Of a stretch of DNA of 54,721 bases, positions 25,898 through 33,611 are shown in pieces. Made by a program: the position numbers and the translations under genes. How positions within the stretch are numbered: the stretch's first letter is position 1; the number at the start of each line of letters is the position of its first letter. The notes under the pieces were generated by a model that worked only from the letters and a program-made list of their open reading frames with translations, made no database searches and was not told the origin of the DNA. The stretch is from Streptosporangium nondiastaticum (GTDB taxonomy: Bacteria; Actinomycetota; Actinomycetes; Streptomycetales; Streptomycetaceae), in NCBI RefSeq assembly GCF_003011965.1, contig NZ_PXWG01000037.1:1-54721 (forward strand), given 5' to 3'.

Positions 25898-27547
25898 TCA
25901 GCCCTGCGCCGTGGTGCGGCCGCGGCGGCGCGTGGCGAACACGGCACCGCTGCCGGCGAGCACGAGGGCGCCTGCGGCGCCGAGGAGGGGGCCGGTGGGG
26001 GTGTTGGCACCGGTGCTGGCGAGTGAGGTGGTGTCACCGGTTCCGGTTCCACCACCGGTGGTTGCGGCGCCGCCGGTGGTCGCGGCGCCGCCGGTGGTGT
26101 TGGCAGTGCTGGTGTTGGTGGCAGTGGTGCCGCTTCCGGAGCTGCCGGTGGTGCCGGTGCCGCTGCTGGTACCGGTACCTGAGTCCGACCCCGTAGGAGC
26201 CTGGTCCGTCGGAAGCTTCGCGTTCTTATCGACGGCGACCCTGACCGTCACCGGGTCGAGGGCTTCACCCGTCTCGTAGTTCATGAAGACCTTCGCCCCC
26301 TCTGCAGTGAGCGTGGCCGGGACGCCCCAGAGGGAGACAATGCCGTCCTTGGCCTTGAGCGCGTCCGCAGTGAGCTGCAGCTTGGCAAGTGGCATGGCCG
26401 TGGTGACGTTCGTCTTTCCGGTCTCCAGGTCCTTGGCGCTGACGTCCGCGCTGAGCGTGCCGCTCTTGCCGGACACCCGCGCCGTCACCTTGAAGTTGCT
26501 GAACTTCAGGTCCATCTGCCCCTTGTGGCCCGTGAAGCGCACCGAACCGGCGAACGTGGCGTCGAGCGTGCCCGCCGTGGCGTTGTACGAGCCCTTGCCC
26601 TGGACGAAGCGGAAGTTATCACCGGACTTCTGGGTGCCATCCGCGACCTCGGTCTTGCCCGCGGTGGCCGGCTTGGCGAGGTAGTCACGGAACTTCTTCT
26701 TCACACCCCAGTCGAGGTTGCCGTCGAAGATGGCCGCCCCGGCGTTGTTCTCCGCCTTCGAGTCCTCGCCGGACTTCGTACCCTCGCCGGTCTTCGTACC
26801 CTCGCCGGACTTGGAACCTTCGCCCGTCTGCGTGCCCCCGTCCGTCTGCGTGCCCTCGTCCTTCTTCGAGGGCTCTTCGGCGGATTCCTTCACCGAGAGT
26901 GTGGCCGGGTCGAGATCCTCACCCTCGTCGTAGTACGGAGTTCCCTCGTAGGTGAAGACCTCCGCGCCCTTCGCCGTGAGCTTCGCCGGTATCTTCGCGT
27001 AGGTCTTCACACCGTCCGCGCCGTCCACGGGCTTGACACCCGACAGGTCGAGCGCGGCGATCGGCACGTCGTCCTGCTTCTTCCCGTCGCCCGTCGTGAC
27101 GTCCGCGGTGATGTTGCCCTTCTTGCCACCGCTCTTCGCGTCGGTGACGACCTTCAGGTCGGCGAGTGTGATGTCGAGGTCGAAGCCCGCGCTGCCACGC
27201 CTGGGGTGACCGAGGAAGTGCACGCTGCCCTTGAAGGTGGTGGCTATGGACTGCGAGGAGGGGTCCTGCTTGCCCTCACCCCCGGTGAACGTGAAGACGC
27301 CGTTCTTCTCCGCCTGCTTCGCGCCGTCGGCGACCTTGGTCTCACCATGGACGAGCGGCTTCGTGAGGTACTTCCGGAAGGATGCTTTCACACCCCACTC
27401 CAGCGTGCCCTCCTTGAGCGCCGTCTTCGGCGCCTCGCCGGCCTTTCCGGGCACATCCGCCGCGAACGCGGGCACGGCCAGCGCCGTGGCGCCCAGCACA
27501 GTCGCCGTGGCGAGCGCGGCAAGCGCCCGGCGGGAGGTGACGGTCAT
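25898..27547 (-). CDS. htaA: Cell-wall HtaA-domain heme-binding protein with LAxTG sorting signal
   Basis: This 549-residue surface protein has a signal peptide (LAALATATVLGATALAVPAFA), two HtaA domains (about residues 48-210 and 275-450; LEWGVKASFRKYLTKP, LDWGVKKKFRDYLAKP) and a Thr/Lys/Glu-Gly repeat linker between them. A Thr/Gly-rich stalk precedes the C-terminal sorting signal LASTG (509-513), a hydrophobic helix and RRRGR. LAxTG is the motif of class E sortases, common in Streptomyces. HtaA domains bind heme and pass it toward HmuT. A second htaA lies 77 bp upstream in the same operon. The start has AAGGAGA at good spacing. Confidence 0.92.
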   Translation of the reverse strand: MTVTSRRALAALATATVLGATALAVPAFAADVPGKAGEAPKTALKEGTLEWGVKASFRKYLTKPLVHGETKVADGAKQAEKNGVFTFTGGEGKQDPSSQSIATTFKGSVHFLGHPRRGSAGFDLDITLADLKVVTDAKSGGKKGNITADVTTGDGKKQDDVPIAALDLSGVKPVDGADGVKTYAKIPAKLTAKGAEVFTYEGTPYYDEGEDLDPATLSVKESAEEPSKKDEGTQTDGGTQTGEGSKSGEGTKTGEGTKSGEDSKAENNAGAAIFDGNLDWGVKKKFRDYLAKPATAGKTEVADGTQKSGDNFRFVQGKGSYNATAGTLDATFAGSVRFTGHKGQMDLKFSNFKVTARVSGKSGTLSADVSAKDLETGKTNVTTAMPLAKLQLTADALKAKDGIVSLWGVPATLTAEGAKVFMNYETGEALDPVTVRVAVDKNAKLPTDQAPTGSDSGTGTSSGTGTTGSSGSGTTATNTSTANTTGGAATTGGAATTGGGTGTGDTTSLASTGANTPTGPLLGAAGALVLAGSGAVFATRRRGRTTAQG

Positions 27548-27624
27548 CGTCGGTGGTCTCCTTAGCTAGAGCAAGAGCAAGCGAAGAAACGGCGCGCCGC
27601 GGTCGGCGCGGAGCCGTGGCCGGC

Positions 27625-29082
27625 TCAGCCGGTGGTCCGGTGTCGGCGGCGTCGTAGGGCGACGAGGGCGGCCGCGGCCACCACGGCGACGCCCACGGCA
27701 CCCGCGACTACCGGAAGCACCGGGAAGGACGAGTCGGATGAGGTGTCGGTTGCACTTTTTGTGGCCACCTTACGGCCGGAATCCGCCTTTTGACCCGCCG
27801 TCGGGTCACCCTCGGCAGGCGCCGAAGCCTTACCGAGGTCCGGCAGTGGCGGAAGCTTCGCTTCCGCGCTCAGGGGGACGGCGAGGGAGACGGGGTCCAT
27901 GGCCTCTCCCTTGCGGTACATGCCGGCGAACGCCTCCGCCCCTTCCGCCGTGAGCTCGGCCGGGGCTTCGGTGACCGCGGCGAGGCCGTCCTTCTCCTTG
28001 AGGCCGGAGGTGTCGAAGGTGACGAGCGGAACGTTCCGCCGCGGCTCGCCGCCGCCGCTCGCGACGTCCGCCGCCAGCGTTCCCCTGCCGTCCTTCGCCG
28101 TCACCTTGACCCCGCTCAGGGTCAGGTCGAGGTGGTTGCCGGTGAAGCGGACCGTGCCGGTGAACGCGGCGTCAAGGGTGCGGGCCGCCTCGTCGTACGT
28201 CCCCTTGCCCGCCGGGAAGCGGAAGAGCGCGCCGCCGTCCTGGGCGCCGTCGGTCAGCTTCCAGGAGCCCTGGGCGATGGATCCGGTGACGTATTCGCGG
28301 AAGGTGCGGCGCACGCCCCAGTCGACGGCGGCGCCGGTGAACTCGCCCTTGGGGGCGTCCTTCTTCTCCGGTTCCGACGCGCCGGAGGACGGCGCTCCGG
28401 AAGCCGGTGCGCCGGAGGCCGGGGCGCCGCTCGCCCCGGCCAGGACGTCCGCCGACAGCGCAACCGGATCCAGCGCCGTACCGGCCGTGTAGTAGCCCGC
28501 GAAGGCCTTCGCACCGTCGGCCGTGAGCGTCGCGGGGACGTTGGCGAGGGAGACGGACGCCCCCGCGCCGCGCATGTTCACGCCCTTCAGGTCGAGCGCG
28601 GCCAGCGGCACCTGCGAGGCGCGGGTGACCTCGCCCGTGCCCTTGGCCTTGCTGACCACGTCGGCGTAGAGCGTGCCGCTCGCGCCCGCGATGCGGACGG
28701 CGGGGCGGCTGAGGGCGAGGTCGAGTTCGTACGAGCCGTCGGGCTTCTTGTGGCCCGTGAAGTGCACGCCGCCGGAGAAGCCGGCCTCGAAGGCTCCGCT
28801 GCCGGCGTCGTAGCTGCCCTTGGCGGAGTGAAAGCGGAACCGGCTCTCGCCGACCGTGGCGGCACCGCCCTGCAGGTCCCAGCGGCCTTGGGCGATGGGG
28901 CCGGTGACGTAGCTCTGGAAAGAGGACTTCACGCCCCAGTCCAGGCGGCCGCCGGAGACCGTCCGCGCCGGGCCGGAGTCCCCGTCGGCACGGGCGACCG
29001 CCCCCGGCACCAGCCCCGCCAGCACCGCCGCCAGCAGGGCGACGGCGAAGGCACGGGCAGGTCTGAGCGGCGGCGGCAGCAT
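27625..29082 (-). CDS. htaA: Membrane-anchored HtaA-domain heme-binding protein
   Basis: This 485-residue exported protein has a signal peptide followed by two HtaA domains (LDWGVKSSFQSYVTGP, then VDWGVRRTFREYVTGS). An Ala/Ser/Gly-Pro linker repeats GAPASGAP between them. A C-terminal transmembrane helix (VVAGAVGVAVVAAAALVAL) ends in RRRRHR. It has no LPxTG-type motif, so it should be membrane-anchored while the downstream paralogue is wall-anchored, giving two stations of a heme relay. ATG 29082 has AAAGGGG 7 nt upstream; ATG 29115 lacks one. Transcription starts near the iron box at 29140-29158, divergent from hmuT. Confidence 0.9.
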   Translation of the reverse strand: MLPPPLRPARAFAVALLAAVLAGLVPGAVARADGDSGPARTVSGGRLDWGVKSSFQSYVTGPIAQGRWDLQGGAATVGESRFRFHSAKGSYDAGSGAFEAGFSGGVHFTGHKKPDGSYELDLALSRPAVRIAGASGTLYADVVSKAKGTGEVTRASQVPLAALDLKGVNMRGAGASVSLANVPATLTADGAKAFAGYYTAGTALDPVALSADVLAGASGAPASGAPASGAPSSGASEPEKKDAPKGEFTGAAVDWGVRRTFREYVTGSIAQGSWKLTDGAQDGGALFRFPAGKGTYDEAARTLDAAFTGTVRFTGNHLDLTLSGVKVTAKDGRGTLAADVASGGGEPRRNVPLVTFDTSGLKEKDGLAAVTEAPAELTAEGAEAFAGMYRKGEAMDPVSLAVPLSAEAKLPPLPDLGKASAPAEGDPTAGQKADSGRKVATKSATDTSSDSSFPVLPVVAGAVGVAVVAAAALVALRRRRHRTTG

Positions 29083-29139
29083 CGAGAGGCCCCTTTCGGG
29101 CGGGACAGCAGACATCGCTGGACGTCACACTCTAGCGAC

Positions 29140-29158
29140 TTAGGTAAGGCTAACCTAA
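29140..29158. promoter_or_regulatory. Consensus iron box between htaA and hmuT
   Basis: TTAGGTAAGGCTAACCTAA matches the DtxR/IdeR/DmdR 19-bp consensus TWAGGTWAGSCTWACCTWA at every position. It lies in the 130-bp divergent region and can repress both the htaA operon and hmuTUV when iron is plentiful. Confidence 0.92.
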
Positions 29159-29212
29159 GCTACGTCCCATCAGGTCGGAAACCCCCGGCCGGAGCGAAAG
29201 GCAGACAGAACC

Positions 29213-30265
29213 GTGCTTCAACGGCAGTCGGCGGGCGCCGCGATATCTACCCCACGCCGTAACGGCATATGCGCCGCACTGCTCACTTGGCTCACTTTGC
29301 TCGCCCTGGCCCTCACCGGCTGCGGCTCCTCGGACGGTTCGGGCAGCTCAGGGGCGTCCACGGCAGGCGCCAAGGCTCCGGCGGCCGACCGCATCGAGCC
29401 ACTGCCCGGCGCGCCCAAGGCCCAACTGCCCACCACCGTACGGTCGGCGGACGGCCACGACGTCACCGTCAGCAGCACGGACCGGATCGTTCCGCTCACG
29501 GGCGCGCTGTCCGAGATCGTCTTCAGCCTCGGCCTCGGCGACCGGGTCGTCGCCCGCGACATCACCGCCACCTTCGAACAGGCGGCGAAGCTCCCCGTGG
29601 TGACCCGCGCCCACGACGTCTCGGCCGAGAGCGTGCTCTCGCTCAAGCCCACGCTCGTACTGGCCGAGACCACGACCGGGCCCGCGGAGGCCGTCGAGCA
29701 GATCCGCGCCGCCGGGATCCCCCTCGTCGTCCTCGACCCGGCCCGCAAACTCGCCGACGTCGCACCCCGCATCGGCAAGGTGGCCGCCGCCCTCGGCGTC
29801 GGCGCGGCCGGGGACGAGCTCAACCGCCGTACGCAGCAGCGGCTGGAGAAGGCCGCGGCAGCCGTCCCGCACGACGGCGCCAAGAGGCCCCGCGTCGCCT
29901 TCCTCTACCTGCGCGGCACGGCCTCCGTCTACCTCCTCGGCGGTGCCGGGTCCGGCGCGGACTCGCTCATCGAGGCCGCGGGCGGGGTGGACGCGGGCAA
30001 GGAGTCCGGGCTGAGGAAGGACTTCACGCCCCTCACAAGTGAGGCCCTCGCCAAGGCCGCGCCCGACGTCATCCTCGTCATGAGCAAGGGCCTCGCCTCC
30101 GTCGGCGGTGTGGACGGCCTGGTGAAGATCCCCGGCGTCGGGCAGACGCCGGCCGGTCTGGACCGCCGCGTCGCCTCCGTGGACGACGGCGTCCTGCTGA
30201 ACTTCGGCCCCCGCACGGACGCGGTCCTCGCCTCCCTCGTCGAGCAGATCCACCGCGGGAAGTGA
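29213..30265 (+). CDS. hmuT: Heme ABC transporter substrate-binding lipoprotein
   Basis: This 350-residue lipoprotein has a lipobox LALTGC with Cys37 as the modified residue. A class III periplasmic-binding (HmuT/FhuD-type) fold follows: RIVPLTGALSEIVFSLGLGDRVVARD, LSLKPTLVLAE and the C-terminal FGPRTDAVLASLVEQI. It takes heme from HtaA proteins and delivers it to HmuUV. The start is GTG 29213. The permease gene starts 1 nt after its stop. Control by the iron box at 29140-29158 is expected. Confidence 0.93.
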   Translation: MLQRQSAGAAISTPRRNGICAALLTWLTLLALALTGCGSSDGSGSSGASTAGAKAPAADRIEPLPGAPKAQLPTTVRSADGHDVTVSSTDRIVPLTGALSEIVFSLGLGDRVVARDITATFEQAAKLPVVTRAHDVSAESVLSLKPTLVLAETTTGPAEAVEQIRAAGIPLVVLDPARKLADVAPRIGKVAAALGVGAAGDELNRRTQQRLEKAAAAVPHDGAKRPRVAFLYLRGTASVYLLGGAGSGADSLIEAAGGVDAGKESGLRKDFTPLTSEALAKAAPDVILVMSKGLASVGGVDGLVKIPGVGQTPAGLDRRVASVDDGVLLNFGPRTDAVLASLVEQIHRGK

Positions 30266-30266
30266 C

Positions 30267-31367
30267 GTGAGCCTCCTGCGCGCCGGCACCACCGCCTCCT
30301 CCGCACCCGTAGCCGGACCGCCGCCGCCCGCCCGGCGCCGCCGCCGCACCACCACCCTCCTCACCGCCGGCCTGGCCGCCGCCCTGCTGCTGGCGTGCCT
30401 GCTCTCCGCCGGGCTCGGCGCGTACGAGATCCCGCTCGGCGACGTCCTGGGCTCGCTGCTGCACCGGGCGGGGCTCGGCGGGGCCGAGCTGGACCGGGTC
30501 CCCGAGAGCGTGCTGTGGAACGTACGGCTGCCCCGCGTCGCCCTGGCCCTGCTCGTGGGGGCGTCGCTCGGCTGCGCGGGCGCGCTGATGCAGGGCGTGT
30601 TCGGCAATCCGCTCGCCGAACCCGGCGTCATCGGCATCTCGATGGGCTCGGCGGTCGGGGCCGTCGCCGCGATCGCGCTGGGGATGGACTTCCTCGGCAA
30701 CTGGACCGTCACCGCCTGCGCGTTCGCCGCCGGGCTCGTGACCGTCCTGCTCGTCTACACGCTCTCGCGCGCGGGCGGCCGTACGGAAGTGGTGACGCTC
30801 ATCCTCACCGGCATCGCGGTGAACGCTTTCGGCGGCGCGCTCGTCGGGCTCGGCGTCTTCCTCGCCGACAACGCCCAGGTCACCCAGATCACCTTCTGGC
30901 AGCTCGGTTCGCTCGCGCAGGCGACCTGGCCGAAGGTGCTCGCCGTCCTGCCGTGCGCCCTCGTGGGACTGGCCGTCGCGCCGCTGTACGGACGGAAGCT
31001 GGACCTCCTCGCGCTCGGCGAGCGGCCCGCGCGCCATCTGGGCGTGGACGTGGAGCGGTTGCGGCTGGTGATGGTCCTGGTGGTGGCGCTGCTGACGGCG
31101 GCGGCGGTGGCCGTGGCGGGGGTCATCACGTTCGTGGGGCTGCTGGTGCCGCACCTCCTGCGAATGGCCGCGGGCCCCGGTCACCGGTTCCTGGTGCCGG
31201 GCAGTGCGCTGGGCGGGGCGCTGGTCCTCGTCGCGGCGGACCTCGCGGCCCGCACGGCCGCCCAGCCGGCGGAACTGCCGCTGGGCGTCCTGACGGCCCT
31301 CTTCGGCAGCCCGTTCTTCTTCTGGCTGCTCAGGCGGACGCGGCGGAAGCAGGGAGGCTGGGCGTGA
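30267..31367 (+). CDS. hmuU: Heme ABC transporter permease
   Basis: This 366-residue FecCD/BtuC-type permease has about ten helices. Typical sequences are LPRVALALLVGASLGCAGALMQGVFGNPLAEPG in the N-terminal half, the ATPase-contact segment ERPARHLGVDVERLR, and GVITFVGLLVPHLLRM, ending in LFGSPFFFWLLRRTRR. GTG 30267 lies 1 nt after the hmuT stop. The last 46 bp, including the stop, recur at 31421-31466, where the ATPase gene starts. Confidence 0.95.
   Translation: MSLLRAGTTASSAPVAGPPPPARRRRRTTTLLTAGLAAALLLACLLSAGLGAYEIPLGDVLGSLLHRAGLGGAELDRVPESVLWNVRLPRVALALLVGASLGCAGALMQGVFGNPLAEPGVIGISMGSAVGAVAAIALGMDFLGNWTVTACAFAAGLVTVLLVYTLSRAGGRTEVVTLILTGIAVNAFGGALVGLGVFLADNAQVTQITFWQLGSLAQATWPKVLAVLPCALVGLAVAPLYGRKLDLLALGERPARHLGVDVERLRLVMVLVVALLTAAAVAVAGVITFVGLLVPHLLRMAAGPGHRFLVPGSALGGALVLVAADLAARTAAQPAELPLGVLTALFGSPFFFWLLRRTRRKQGGWA
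31322..31367 (+). repeat. 46-bp direct repeat, copy 1 (end of hmuU)
   Basis: The end of the permease gene from CTGG at 31322 to its TGA matches 31421-31466 with two mismatches. Both copies end in GCGTGA, which reads as the permease stop here and as the ATPase GTG start in copy 2. Confidence 0.9.
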
Positions 31368-31392
31368 AGCCGCACGGGCTTCGGCCGGGGGT

Positions 31393-31410
31393 CCGGGGGT
31401 TGTCCCCCGG
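31393..31410 (+). repeat. Hairpin in the 53-bp insert between hmuU and hmuV
   Basis: CCGGGGG-TTGT-CCCCCGG is a perfect 7-bp stem within the sequence separating the two direct repeats. It could attenuate expression of the ATPase gene or mark a small repetitive element. Confidence 0.6.
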
Positions 31411-31420
31411 GAAAGCACAG

Positions 31421-31466
31421 CTGGTTGCTCAGGCGGACACGGCGGAAGCAGGGAGGCTGGGCGTGA
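31421..31466 (+). repeat. 46-bp direct repeat, copy 2 (start of hmuV)
   Basis: This copy supplies GGGAGG and the GTG start of the ATPase gene. The offset to copy 1 is 99 bp. It is the downstream half of a local duplication or target-site duplication. Confidence 0.9.
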
Positions 31467-32311
31467 TCCGGTCCCTCTTCCGCAGCCGTCACCACCGTCT
31501 CCCCTCCCCCTCCCCCCTCGCCACCGTCCTCGCCGAAGCCCGCTCCCTCTCCGTGCGGCTCGGCGGCCGTGCCGTCCTCGACGGCGTGGACCTGGGCGTC
31601 GCCGCGGGCGAGGTCCTCGCCCTCGTGGGCCCCAACGGCGCCGGCAAGTCCACGCTCCTGGCCGCGCTCGCGCACGACCTGCCCGCCGCGGCCGGCGAGG
31701 TGCGGATCGACGGCGAGCCGGCCGCCGCCTGGTCGGCCGCCGAACTCGCCCTGCGCCGGGCCGTGCTGCCGCAGTCGGCCGAGCTGTCGTTCCCGTTCCC
31801 GGTGGAGGAGGTCGTGCGGATGGGCCGCGCGCCCTGGGCCGGGACGCCCGCCGAGGGCGAGGACGACGCGGCCGTGCGGGAGGCGATGGCCGCCGCGGAG
31901 GTGACCGGATTCGCCTCCCGCCCGTTCGCCGCGCTCTCGGGCGGCGAACGGGCGAGGGTCGCGCTGGCGCGCGTCCTCGCGCAGCGCACCCCGCTCCTGC
32001 TGCTGGACGAGCCGACCGCCGCGCTGGACCTGCGCCATCAGGAGCTGGTGCTGCGGATCTGCCGCGAGCGGGCGGCCGCGGGGGCGGCCGTCGTGGTCGT
32101 GCTGCACGATCTCGGGCTCGCGGGCGCCTACGCGGACCGGATCGCGGTGCTGCACGGAGGGCGGATCGCGGCGGAGGGCCCGCCGGCCCGCGTGCTCGAA
32201 GCGGAGTTGCTCACTCGTGTCTATTTGCAGCCGGTGGAGGTAATTGATCATCCGCGTACCGGTGAACCTTTGGTGATCCCGTGGCGAGCGGGACGAGATT
32301 TTGCCTCGTGA
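31463..32311 (+). CDS. hmuV: Heme ABC transporter ATP-binding protein
   Basis: This 282-residue ATPase has Walker A GPNGAGKS (56-63), Q-loop VLPQSAELSF, signature ALSGGERARVALARVLAQ, Walker B LLLLDEPTAALD and switch His in VVLHDLGLA. The order and the HmuV-like Q-loop fit heme or siderophore import. GTG 31463 follows GGGAGG at 6-nt spacing. It is the last gene of hmuTUV, displaced from hmuU by the 99-bp duplication. Confidence 0.94.
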   Translation: MIRSLFRSRHHRLPSPSPLATVLAEARSLSVRLGGRAVLDGVDLGVAAGEVLALVGPNGAGKSTLLAALAHDLPAAAGEVRIDGEPAAAWSAAELALRRAVLPQSAELSFPFPVEEVVRMGRAPWAGTPAEGEDDAAVREAMAAAEVTGFASRPFAALSGGERARVALARVLAQRTPLLLLDEPTAALDLRHQELVLRICRERAAAGAAVVVVLHDLGLAGAYADRIAVLHGGRIAAEGPPARVLEAELLTRVYLQPVEVIDHPRTGEPLVIPWRAGRDFAS

Positions 32312-32342
32312 GAGCAGAATCACGCACCGTTCCGGGAACAGG

Positions 32343-32361
32343 GTAGGCAAGCCTCAGATAA
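32343..32361. promoter_or_regulatory. Probable iron box upstream of efeO
   Basis: GTAGGCAAGCCTCAGATAA matches the iron-box consensus at 14 of 19 positions, with a strong left half. A second related block, TTAGGGCGGCCTTA, follows at once. The position, 104 bp before efeO, is suitable for control of efeOBU by a DtxR-family repressor. Confidence 0.6.
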
Positions 32362-32464
32362 GTTAGGGCGGCCTTATTCGGCCAGCTTCTTTTCGGCCAT
32401 GCCGTATATGGCGTGTACGTCATGTACGCCCTTTCCGTCCTCTCCGAGCACGCCTGGAGCCCCT

Positions 32465-33598
32465 ATGCGCGCCTTCCGCTCCTCCGCCATAGCCGCCGTC
32501 GCCGCGGCCGCGGCCCTGACCGCCGTGGCCGGCTGCGCCGAGAAGTCGGACAGCAAGGACTCGGACGCGATCAAGGTCACCGCCTCCGACGACAAGTGCG
32601 AGGTCTCGAAGACCTCGTTCCCCGCCGGGCATGTAAAGATCAACATCGAGAACGCGGGCTCGAAGGTCACCGAGGTCTACGTGTACGCCGCGGGCGACCG
32701 GATCGTGACGGAGCGGGAGAACATAGGCCCGAAGACCAAGGCCGAGATCACCGCGACGATCAAGAAGTCGGGCGACTACGAAATCGCCTGCAAGCCCGGC
32801 ATGAAGGGCGACGGCATCCGCCAGAAGATCACGGTGACCGGCAGCGACAAGGCGGAGAAGGCGAACCCGGAGCTGGACAAGGCGGTCGCCGAGTACCGCA
32901 AGTACGTGCAGCAGCAGGCCGACGAGACGATCCCCGTGGCGCAGAAGTTCGCGGACGCGGTCAAGGCCGGCGACCTCGACGAGGCGAAGAAGCAGTACGC
33001 ACTCTCCCGCACCGGCTGGGAGCGCACCGAGCCCGTCGCGGAGTCCTTCGGTGACATCGACCCGAAGGTCGACGTCCGCGAGGACGGCCTGGAGAAGGAC
33101 CAGAAGTGGACCGGCTGGCACAAGCTGGAGAAGTCGCTCTGGGACGAGAAGAAGATCGACGAGGACGACAAGAAGCTGGCCGACCAGCTGATGACGGACC
33201 TCAAGGACTGGCAGAAGCGCGTCGGCACCGCCGAGATCACCCCGACCAGCATGGCCAACGGCGCCAAGGAGCTGCTCGACGAGGTGTACCGGAACAAGAT
33301 CACCGGTGAGGAGGAGCGCTACAGCCACACCGACCTCGTCGACTTCGAGGCCAACGTCGAGGGCGCCGAGAAGGCGTACGGGCTGTTGAAGCCGGTCGCC
33401 TCGAAGAACGACGCGGCGCTGGTCAGCGAGCTGGACAAGCAGTTCGCCGCGGTGAAGAAGGCGCTGGACGACTACCGCGAGGGCGACGGCTTCAAGTCGT
33501 ACGACGGCGTGGGCAAGGACGACCGCAAGAAGCTCTCCGACGTCGTCAACGCCCTCTCCGAGCCGCTGTCCAAGCTCGCCGCCGCCGTCGCGAAGTAA
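32465..33598 (+). CDS. efeO: Iron uptake lipoprotein EfeO
   Basis: This 377-residue lipoprotein has the lipobox with Cys24 (LTAVAGC). A cupredoxin-like domain (residues about 33-128) has CEVSKTSFPAGHVKINIEN and Cys109. An M75 peptidase-like helical domain follows, with the HxxE motif HKLE (219-222) in TGWHKLEKSLW. EfeO binds iron outside the membrane and passes it to EfeU. The order efeO-efeB-efeU is usual for actinomycetes. ATG 32465 fits the signal peptide; upstream in-frame codons do not. Confidence 0.94.
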   Translation: MRAFRSSAIAAVAAAAALTAVAGCAEKSDSKDSDAIKVTASDDKCEVSKTSFPAGHVKINIENAGSKVTEVYVYAAGDRIVTERENIGPKTKAEITATIKKSGDYEIACKPGMKGDGIRQKITVTGSDKAEKANPELDKAVAEYRKYVQQQADETIPVAQKFADAVKAGDLDEAKKQYALSRTGWERTEPVAESFGDIDPKVDVREDGLEKDQKWTGWHKLEKSLWDEKKIDEDDKKLADQLMTDLKDWQKRVGTAEITPTSMANGAKELLDEVYRNKITGEEERYSHTDLVDFEANVEGAEKAYGLLKPVASKNDAALVSELDKQFAAVKKALDDYREGDGFKSYDGVGKDDRKKLSDVVNALSEPLSKLAAAVAK

Positions 33599-33611
33599 CG
33601 GGGAACCTCCG

